DNA of 64,000 nucleotides from CAWAPD01 sp963783865 (GTDB lineage: Bacteria > Actinomycetota > Thermoleophilia > UBA2241), in assembly GCA_963783865.1 (NCBI GenBank), contig CAWAPD010000002.1:186001-250000 (forward strand). Direction: 5' to 3'. Under the pieces are notes generated by a model, which saw only the letters and a program-made list of their open reading frames with translations, had not been told where the DNA came from and ran no database searches. The translations under genes were made by a program, and so were the position numbers. Position 1 is the first letter of the stretch. Each line of letters opens with the position of its first letter. Below, one piece after another: positions 58,234 to 64,000 of the stretch.

Positions 58234-59604
58234 TCACGCCACCGCCGTCGTCGCGCGCCGCCAGGCGCGGAACAGCAGGTACGCGAGCAGTGCGATCACG
58301 AACGGCAGCATGACCGTCAGCAGCTGCAGGATCGCCAGCAGGGTCGGCTGGTGCCAATGGAACACCACCGCGAACACGTCGTTGCCCCCGCCGATGAGCA
58401 GCACCATGACGAAGGTGAACAGGCCCAGGGCCACGGCCATTCGGCCGGGCCGGGCCGACGGCGGGTCGAGCACGTTGTGGAACCCGCGCCCGGTCACCGC
58501 CGCGTCGAGCCAGGGCCAGATCAGGAGGAACCCGACGATCAGCCCGGGCAGCAGGGCGGCGGGCCAGAACAGCGCCGGCAGCGCGTAGCTACCGATGTGG
58601 ATGTCCCACGAGGGCATCATGCGCACCGCCCCCTCGAGCCACCCCGTGTACCAGTCGGGCTGGGCGAACGAGGTCGAATCCCACGGCGTGTAGGGCCCAT
58701 ACAGCCAGACCGGGTTGATCTGGAAGAAGCCGCCCATGATCGTCAGCAGGCCGCCCACGGCCATGAAGAAGCCGGTCGTGCGCAGGGCGTAGGCGGGCAT
58801 GAGCGGCGTGCCGACGACGGTGCGGTCGTCGCGACCGCGGCCCGGGTACTCCGTGTGCCGCTGCAGCCACAGCAGCCCCAGGTGGGCGCCGAGCAGGCCG
58901 GCTATGAGGGCCGGGATCAGGAAGATGTGCACGGGGTAGAGGCGGGCGATCAGCGTCTCGCTGGGGAACGAGCCGCCGAACATCAGCGAGGCGAGCTGCG
59001 GGCCGACCAGCGGGATGGACTGGGTGATCGAGTAGGCGATCCGCAGGCCGGTGCCCGACAGGAGGTCGTCGGGCAGCGAGTAGCCGAACACGCCGTTGGT
59101 GAACACCATCGTCAGCAAGCCGAGGCCGATCAGCCAGTTGACGCGCCGCGGGCGCCGATAGGCGCCGGTGAAGAACAGGCGCGCCAGGTGGATCGAGACC
59201 GCCGAGGCGAACAGCAGGGCCGCCCAGTGGTGGATCTGGCGCACCAGCAGGCCCCCACGGACGTCGAAGCTCAGGTCGAGGACCGAGCGATAGGCCGCCG
59301 ACACGGTGGTCCCGTCGAGCGGCTTGTAGCTCCCGTGGTAGACGACCGGCGTCTGCGAGGCCGAGAAGAACAGGGCCATGAAGACGCCGGTCACGACCAG
59401 CACGATGAAGCTGTAGAGTGCGATCTCGCCGAAGAAGAACGACCAGTGGTCGGGGAAGATGTGGCGCAGCTCCTCGCGCAGCACGCGGCTGCCGCCGAGC
59501 GTGTCGTCGAGCCAGTCGCCGGCGGCGTGCGCGGCGTCGCGGACCTTGCGGCGGCCCACGCCGAACGAGGCGCCGAGCTGTCTGGTCAGGCGCGTGTCAG
59601 GCAT
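58234..59604 (-). CDS. qcrB: Cytochrome bc1 complex cytochrome b subunit
   Basis: Protein of 456 residues. Four haem b His ligands lie in two helices, RQIHHWAALLFASAVSIHLA and RLYPVHIFLIPALIAGLLGAHL, shortened as needed, each pair 14 residues apart. PDWYTGW stands for the PEWY quinol-site motif (PDFY in other Actinobacteria). The start overlaps qcrA by eight bases. It is followed by the convergent ctaB. Confidence 0.95.
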   Translation of the reverse strand: MPDTRLTRQLGASFGVGRRKVRDAAHAAGDWLDDTLGGSRVLREELRHIFPDHWSFFFGEIALYSFIVLVVTGVFMALFFSASQTPVVYHGSYKPLDGTTVSAAYRSVLDLSFDVRGGLLVRQIHHWAALLFASAVSIHLARLFFTGAYRRPRRVNWLIGLGLLTMVFTNGVFGYSLPDDLLSGTGLRIAYSITQSIPLVGPQLASLMFGGSFPSETLIARLYPVHIFLIPALIAGLLGAHLGLLWLQRHTEYPGRGRDDRTVVGTPLMPAYALRTTGFFMAVGGLLTIMGGFFQINPVWLYGPYTPWDSTSFAQPDWYTGWLEGAVRMMPSWDIHIGSYALPALFWPAALLPGLIVGFLLIWPWLDAAVTGRGFHNVLDPPSARPGRMAVALGLFTFVMVLLIGGGNDVFAVVFHWHQPTLLAILQLLTVMLPFVIALLAYLLFRAWRRATTAVA

Positions 59605-60517
59605 ACACGTTCCAGAAGCCGGGGCCGATGGGCTCCTTGAAGTCGCTCTGCGCGACCAGGAACCCGTTCGCGTCGACAGCCAGCGGGAGCTGCGGCAGGG
59701 GGCGCGCGGCCGGTCCCGAGACCGGCCGCGCGCCCCTCAGCACGTCGAAGGTCGACTGGTGGCAGGGGCACAGCAGCACCTGCGCCTGGTCCTCGTACTG
59801 CGACACCGCGCAGCCGGCGTGGGTGCAGACGCGCGAGAAGGCGAGGAAGCCGTCGGGACTCCACGACTCGCGGCCGGGCAGGGGGGTGAACCGCCCGGGC
59901 AGGCGCAGCAGTGCCACCTGCGAGTCGCCGGCGTCGGTGTGACCCTCGGGGAACGCGACCAGGAACCCGCCGGCGGCCAGCGCATCGCGGGTCACCGGCT
60001 GGCCGTCGATCGTCACCAGCCTGGCGCCCGGGGTCCAGTGGGTGTGGAACGAGCGGCCGCGCGGCCGCGAGCCGAACGCGCCCACGAGCGCGAGCTGGCT
60101 CAGGGCGAAGACCGTGGCACCGGTCACGAGGAGGCCCGTCAGCAGGCGTCGCCGGGTGAACAGCGACGCCTGGCGATGCAGCTCGTCTCCCAGCACCGCG
60201 CGCTCTTCCGCGTCGTCCGGCGGGATCGGGTACCGGCCCACCGCTGATTGGTCCTCGGGCCCGACCAGGTCGCGGCCCCAGTAGCTCAGCGACAGCGCCA
60301 GCCCCAGCAGGGCGGCGCCCAGCGTGCCCCCGAGCCAGGCGTTGTCGGCGTCGAGCACGAACGCCACGACGAAGCCGATGGCGCCGGCGATCGTGATCAG
60401 CGCCCCGAGTGCCACGGGCCAGCCCGAGCGCCGGTGGGCGCGGGACGGAGGCGCCGGCGCCCCCGGCGCCGGCCCCGCCTCGACGGCCTGCGGCTCGCGC
60501 ACCGGCGCGTCAGCCAT
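59597..60517 (-). CDS. qcrA: Rieske [2Fe-2S] subunit of the bc1 complex, three-helix type
   Basis: Protein of 306 residues. Two membrane helices (about residues 30-52 and 60-80) and a third (about 122-145) precede the Rieske domain with CTHAGC and CPCHQS, which carry the two Cys and two His ligands. The three-helix N-terminus is a feature of actinobacterial QcrA. The codons for about RGARPVSGPAARP form a strong hairpin (59699-59736). Confidence 0.95.
   Translation of the reverse strand: MADAPVREPQAVEAGPAPGAPAPPSRAHRRSGWPVALGALITIAGAIGFVVAFVLDADNAWLGGTLGAALLGLALSLSYWGRDLVGPEDQSAVGRYPIPPDDAEERAVLGDELHRQASLFTRRRLLTGLLVTGATVFALSQLALVGAFGSRPRGRSFHTHWTPGARLVTIDGQPVTRDALAAGGFLVAFPEGHTDAGDSQVALLRLPGRFTPLPGRESWSPDGFLAFSRVCTHAGCAVSQYEDQAQVLLCPCHQSTFDVLRGARPVSGPAARPLPQLPLAVDANGFLVAQSDFKEPIGPGFWNVYA
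59699..59736. repeat. 17-base perfect hairpin inside qcrA
   Basis: GGGCGCGCGGCCGGTC (59700-59715, plus one G-C pair) pairs with its exact complement at 59720-59736 around the loop CCGA. It is the strongest hairpin seen in a coding region here and might slow ribosomes or RNA polymerase, or act as an RNA-processing site between qcrA and qcrB. Confidence 0.75.
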
Positions 60518-61289
60518 GCGCGCCCTCCTTGCGATGGGCCAGCCAGACGGCGACGAGGAGCATTGCGACGAGCAGGAACACCGACGCGACGCCCTCGGTC
60601 ACGGGGCCGTAGTAGCCGAGCCCGCGCCCGCCGGGCGACGGCGGGCTGCCGATGACCTCGACGTAGAGAGCCACGGCGGTCTGCTGCGGCACGGTGAAGG
60701 TGGTGCCGGCGAACAGCGGCATGTTGTCGGGGCCGTAGATCATCGCCGCCAGCGCCTCCGCGGGCGGGTAGTCCGACAGGTTGGGCGCGTTCTTGATGCC
60801 CTGGGTCAGCGCGCCGCCGCGGCCCACTGCGCTGTGGCATCCCGAGCAGTAGAGGCGGTAGAGCTGGCCGCCCTGAGCCGCGGTCGCCGAACGTGCCGCG
60901 GGATCCGAGAGCGTTCCGGCCACGTAGGCCGCGACCTGGTCGATCTGAGCCGGCGACAATCCCTCGAACGCCGGCATCCTGATCCCACCCCGGGTCACCA
61001 TCCCGGCCACGAGGCTGGCCGCGGCGTCCGGGGCGAGGGACGGTCCGATCTTTCCCTCGCCCCGGGCGCCGTGACAGTGCTTGCAGTTGGCGGCGAACAG
61101 CGCCGCTCCGGGATCGGCCGGCACGGACGCCGGCGAGGTGACGGGAGCCGGCGAGGTGACGGCCGAGGGCGTGCCCGACGGCGATCCCGACGCCGCGCCC
61201 GCCGTCAGCGCACCGGTGGTGAGCACGGCCACGACGACCGCCAGCGTGCATCCCGCAAGCCAGACCGCGAGCCGACCGCGCGCGCTCAT
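60510..61289 (-). CDS. qcrC: Di-haem cytochrome c subunit of the bc1 complex
   Basis: Protein of 259 residues. Signal/anchor near residues 8-28, then two cytochrome c domains with CKHCHG and CSGCHS, and a C-terminal membrane helix (VASVFLLVAMLLVAVWLA). This layout matches actinobacterial QcrC, which replaces the mobile cytochrome c. A Ser/Thr/Pro-rich linker precedes the first haem. ATG at 61289 overlaps the nuoA stop (ATGA). Confidence 0.93.
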   Translation of the reverse strand: MSARGRLAVWLAGCTLAVVVAVLTTGALTAGAASGSPSGTPSAVTSPAPVTSPASVPADPGAALFAANCKHCHGARGEGKIGPSLAPDAAASLVAGMVTRGGIRMPAFEGLSPAQIDQVAAYVAGTLSDPAARSATAAQGGQLYRLYCSGCHSAVGRGGALTQGIKNAPNLSDYPPAEALAAMIYGPDNMPLFAGTTFTVPQQTAVALYVEVIGSPPSPGGRGLGYYGPVTEGVASVFLLVAMLLVAVWLAHRKEGAHG

Positions 61290-61678
61290 CCCCGCCCCCG
61301 GCGCGAACGTCCGCTGGTGCCCCAGTCGAGCGCCCGCAGCCGCCACAGGTACGCCAGTGCGGCCGCCAGCAGCGTCACGAACACGGCGAGCTCGACGTAG
61401 CCGGTCCAGCCCAGGCTGCGGGCCGCGACCGCCCAGCCGAAGATGAACGCGACCTCCAGGTCGAACACCACGAAGAAGATGGCGACCTGGTAGAACTCGA
61501 TCGAGAAGCGCCGGGGCAGGCCGCCGGCGGGATCGATCCCCGACTCGTAGCGGTCGCTCGTGCCGAGGTCGCGATGGCGCTGGCCCAGCACCATGGGCAA
61601 GCCGATCATCGTCGCCGTCAGACCGACGACGATCGCGGTGTAGACGAGGAACGACCAGGTGGCCCCGACCGCAGGCAT
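61286..61678 (-). CDS. nuoA: NADH-quinone oxidoreductase subunit A
   Basis: Membrane subunit of 130 residues, three helices. YESGIDPAGGLPRRFSIEFY and VFDLEVAFIFGWAV are the classical blocks. It is the first gene of the respiratory block and is coupled to qcrC, not to nuoB, which lies 9 kb further on. The 192 bases upstream hold a possible promoter (TTACGG and TACGTT with 16 bases between, about 61806-61833, minus strand), but it is weak. Confidence 0.95.
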   Translation of the reverse strand: MPAVGATWSFLVYTAIVVGLTATMIGLPMVLGQRHRDLGTSDRYESGIDPAGGLPRRFSIEFYQVAIFFVVFDLEVAFIFGWAVAARSLGWTGYVELAVFVTLLAAALAYLWRLRALDWGTSGRSRRGRG

Positions 61679-61870
61679 CAGCCGCCCGCCTCCCGGCGGG
61701 CGTCCCTTTCGTGGCCTGGCAGCACTTCCCCCTTCACGTCACACGACTCCCCGCGACGGCGGTCCGCCCCGCAACGACGCGGACCGTCCGAAGGACAACC
61801 GCTGGCAACGTACCCTACCGAGCGCCAGCCGTAAATGTTTGGTGCGACTGCAGGTGTGGAGGCGGCGCTC

Positions 61871-63061
61871 TCAGGCGGGCGGGCCGCTCGTGAACGTGAC
61901 GGTCACGGAGCGCTGCTCACCCGACGGGCTCACGACCGTCAGCGTGACGGTGTCGCCGGGACGATGCTGGCTGATCAGATCGATCAGGGCGGACGGCGAG
62001 TCGACAGGGCTGCCGTCCACGAAGACGACCGTGTCGCCGCTCTCCAGGCCGGCCTTGTCGGCCGGCGATCCCGTGAGCACGTCGGCGATGAAGGCTCCCG
62101 TCGCCGCACCGGCGGAACCCTGCTGCCCGGCGGGGGTCATCGACACGCCGAGGAAGGCCGTCTCGCCGATGTGCACGGTGGCCGACGCCGTCCCCTGCCG
62201 GATCTGGTCGGCGATGCCCAGCGCGTCGTCGATCGGTATCGCGAAGCCGTTGCCGCCCACCGTGTCGAAGGAGTAGTCAGACGAGGCCGCGGTGTCCATC
62301 CCGATCACCTTGCCGCCGGCGTCGACCAGGGGCCCGCCCGAGTCGCCGGGCCGGACGTCGGCGTCGACCTCGATCAGGCCGACGAGCCGTTCGGCGTTGC
62401 CGCCGTTCTGGTCGGTCGCGGTGATCGTGCGGCCCAGCGCCACGATGCTGCCCGCGGCGACGGAGGGCGCACCACCGTCCCCACCCGCGTTGCCGATCGC
62501 GAAGACCGTGTCGCCCGTGGCAAGCGAGGCCGACGACCCCAGCGGCGCCGTCGCCAGCCCCGATGCGCCCACCAGCTTGACGACGGCGACATCGCGCGTC
62601 CGGTCGTACCCCAGGACGACGGCGTTGTAGCTCTTGCCGTTCCCCAGGTCGGTCACCAGCATGGCGGTCGCGCCGTCGACCACGTGGTTGTTGGTGAGGA
62701 TCACGCCGTCCGAGGTGAGGACGATGCCGGTCGCCGCCCCACGCTCACCCTGCAAGCCGATCGTCACGTTGATGTCGACGAGGCCGGACACGACGCCGGG
62801 GAAGGCCGGGGACGCGGCCGGCGAGGAGACGCCCGGCGGAACGGCCTGCGACCCACCCGGTGTGGGGAGCACCAGCGACGAGCCGAGCGAGCCGCCGGTG
62901 GGGGGAAGCCGCAGCCCCGAGGCGAGCAGGTTGCCGGCCTCGGCGACGACGCCGACGACCAGCACCACGAGCGCCGCGATCAGGCCTACGTGAGACAGCC
63001 CACGCCGGGGGCGCGGCGGGGGCGGCGCCGGAGCCCATCGGGGCTGGGGATACTCGTACAC
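61871..63061 (-). CDS. HtrA/DegP-like serine protease with PDZ domain
   Basis: Membrane-anchored S1C protease of 396 residues. A Pro-rich cytosolic start, one helix (about residues 23-46), a linker, then the trypsin fold with His126 (TNNHVVDG), Asp157 (RDVAVVK) and Ser241 (PGDSGGP), and a PDZ domain (about 305-390, FLGVSM...SPADKAGLESGD). Such proteases handle misfolded envelope proteins. GTG at 63061 follows GGGAGG; GTG at 63079 would add six residues. Confidence 0.93.
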   Translation of the reverse strand: MYEYPQPRWAPAPPPPRPRRGLSHVGLIAALVVLVVGVVAEAGNLLASGLRLPPTGGSLGSSLVLPTPGGSQAVPPGVSSPAASPAFPGVVSGLVDINVTIGLQGERGAATGIVLTSDGVILTNNHVVDGATAMLVTDLGNGKSYNAVVLGYDRTRDVAVVKLVGASGLATAPLGSSASLATGDTVFAIGNAGGDGGAPSVAAGSIVALGRTITATDQNGGNAERLVGLIEVDADVRPGDSGGPLVDAGGKVIGMDTAASSDYSFDTVGGNGFAIPIDDALGIADQIRQGTASATVHIGETAFLGVSMTPAGQQGSAGAATGAFIADVLTGSPADKAGLESGDTVVFVDGSPVDSPSALIDLISQHRPGDTVTLTVVSPSGEQRSVTVTFTSGPPA

Positions 63062-63191
63062 GTTCCTCCCTTCAGGCACGCTGTACCCTGAGCGGCCCGT
63101 GCTTGCACCTGTAACGGCCCGGCGGGGCGGAGCGGGAGTACCATTCGCGAGACCGGGTCGAAGCGGCCCGGACGACGAGCCGGGAGGCGGC

Positions 63192-63545
63192 GTGGACGCG
63201 CGGATGATCGGCTTCGGCGAGGTCGAGATCGACGGCCGGCGCTACACGCACGACGTCGTGATCGACGGCGGCCGTGTCGGCAAACGGCACAAGAAGGCCT
63301 CGAAGGCCTACCGCGACCGCTACGGGCATACGCCGCTGTCGGCCGACGAACCGTTGCCGTGGGCCGGGCCGCGTCTCATCGTCGGCACCGGCGCCTATGG
63401 TTCCCTGCCCGTCATGCCGGAGGTCCTCGAGGAGGCCGAACGGCGCGGCGTCGAGGTGGTCGCCGCGCCGACCGCCGACGCTCTCCGCCTCGTCGCTGAG
63501 ACGCCCACCGGCGAGCTGCGGGCCGTCATCCACGTGACCTGCTGA
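63192..63545 (+). CDS. Mth938-like (DUF498/AAMDC family) protein
   Basis: Protein of 117 residues. IGFGEVEIDGRRYTHDVVID, LIVGTGAYGSLPVMPEV and AVIHVTC match the Mth938-like domain also found in NDUFAF3 and AAMDC. The molecular function in bacteria is not known. The GTG start at 63192 has GGGAGG eight bases upstream. The gene is divergent from the HtrA gene. Confidence 0.8.
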   Translation: MDARMIGFGEVEIDGRRYTHDVVIDGGRVGKRHKKASKAYRDRYGHTPLSADEPLPWAGPRLIVGTGAYGSLPVMPEVLEEAERRGVEVVAAPTADALRLVAETPTGELRAVIHVTC

Positions 63546-63705
63546 CGAAGGAGGTCCGGCCGGCGGCGGCCCAGCGCGGGACCAGGCTCGCTCGGCCGGG
63601 CGCTCACAAGAACCTCACACTGCCCGGGGATTGATCCGCCGGCGCCGCAAGTGAGGCGACGCCGCCGGCCCAGGGGTGGCGGCGCGCAGACGAAAGGCAG
63701 GGACG

Positions 63706-64000
63706 ATGGGGCTGTTCCATCACCACGATCGCGAGACCGAGGGCGCTGATCCGGGCGCCGCTACGACGTTCGAGGTGCTCGGCGACGACGGCAGGATCAG
63801 GCGCTACGCGCGCGACCAGTTCGACGAGCTCCTCGAGACGACCGATGCCGGCGAGGTCCAGCAGCAGGTCGACCGTGGCTGGGTGATCGTCGACGAGCGC
63901 CCGGTCGAGCGCGGCGGCAGGGGGCCCTCGGGCATCGACATGATGCCCGAGGCGATGGCCATGCGTGCCGGCGGCATGTTCGAGTACGAAGCGCCCGAGC
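63706..64000 (+). CDS. Hypothetical protein, truncated by the window end
   Basis: The first 98 codons of a gene starting ATGGGGCTGTTCCATC at 63706, with strong third-position GC. The sequence is acidic with a His-rich start (GLFHHHDRE) and a Met-rich stretch (GIDMMPEAMAMRAGGMF). No family is recognised and the end is outside the window. The gap 63546-63705 shows no RNA gene. Confidence 0.55.
   Translation, partial: MGLFHHHDRETEGADPGAATTFEVLGDDGRIRRYARDQFDELLETTDAGEVQQQVDRGWVIVDERPVERGGRGPSGIDMMPEAMAMRAGGMFEYEAPE

Noticed and set aside
63601..63630. Two TCACA-like elements 11 bases apart (GCTCACAAGAACCTCACACTG region), a possible PHO-box
   Set aside because: Only two imperfect units and no phosphate gene nearby; too weak to call.
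1..64000. CRISPR arrays, insertion sequences, prophage or integrase genes
   Set aside because: No spaced direct repeats of CRISPR type, no transposase or integrase motifs, and gene content is housekeeping throughout.

Overview
This 64 kb window is chromosomal DNA from a high-GC bacterium (roughly 70% G+C by eye), most likely an aerobic member of the Actinomycetota outside the well-known model genera. The support is: a Rieske protein with three membrane segments and a di-haem cytochrome c with a C-terminal anchor (both typical of actinobacterial bcc complexes), a GuaB3-type IMP dehydrogenase homologue, frequent GTG starts, and dense translational coupling through ATGA/GTGA overlaps. A deep-branching class such as Thermoleophilia is a guess, not shown by the sequence. 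I see no phage, transposon, integron or CRISPR array.

Layout. 1-5.6 kb: cell-wall and surface genes (D-Ala-D-Ala carboxypeptidase, transglutaminase-like protein, small membrane proteins, a TPR-like anchor protein and a secreted YCF48-like beta-propeller). 5.6-9.5 kb: purine genes guaB3-guaA and a PfkB sugar kinase. 9.5-13.8 kb: a magnesium-uptake operon led by an M-box riboswitch, with a soluble PRC/MgtE_N/CBS protein and two tandem Nramp-related (NRMT-like) transporters. 13.8-18.4 kb (minus): murI, a QueT-like protein, rph, rdgB and two CDF metal exporters. 18.5-20.4 kb: zinc-ribbon protein, EamA exporter, tRNA-Arg(CCG), pterin dehydratase. 20.4-27.1 kb (minus): ftsE-ftsX-M23 peptidase-ctpA-RNase R-smpB. 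27.4-30.2 kb: polar amino-acid ABC importer. 30.3-37.6 kb: aromatic amino-acid (histidine) ammonia-lyase, DUF72 protein, aminotransferase, divergent MBL protein, STAS-like protein and a clostripain-family peptidase fused to a beta-propeller. 37.8-61.7 kb (minus): one large respiratory block, in transcription order nuoA, qcrC, qcrA, qcrB, (ctaB on the plus strand), ctaC, ctaDE, copCD, nuoB, nuoCD, nuoE-nuoN. 61.9-64 kb: HtrA-like protease, Mth938-like protein and a truncated unknown gene.

The respiratory block encodes NADH dehydrogenase, the bc1-type complex and a caa3-type oxidase within about 24 kb, with complex III/IV genes inserted between nuoA and nuoB. The most interesting regulatory system is the M-box leader, the detached MgtE-like cytosolic sensor and the paired Nramp-like transporters, which together look like a Mg2+ homeostasis operon that uses no MgtE channel domain.

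Four otherwise well-conserved genes (dacA-like, RNase R, the ABC substrate-binding protein and nuoM) each carry exactly one surplus base in a short homopolymer. Removing that base restores a full-length reading frame every time. This pattern points to sequencing or assembly errors rather than true pseudogenes, so these genes are annotated as single genes with a frameshift note.
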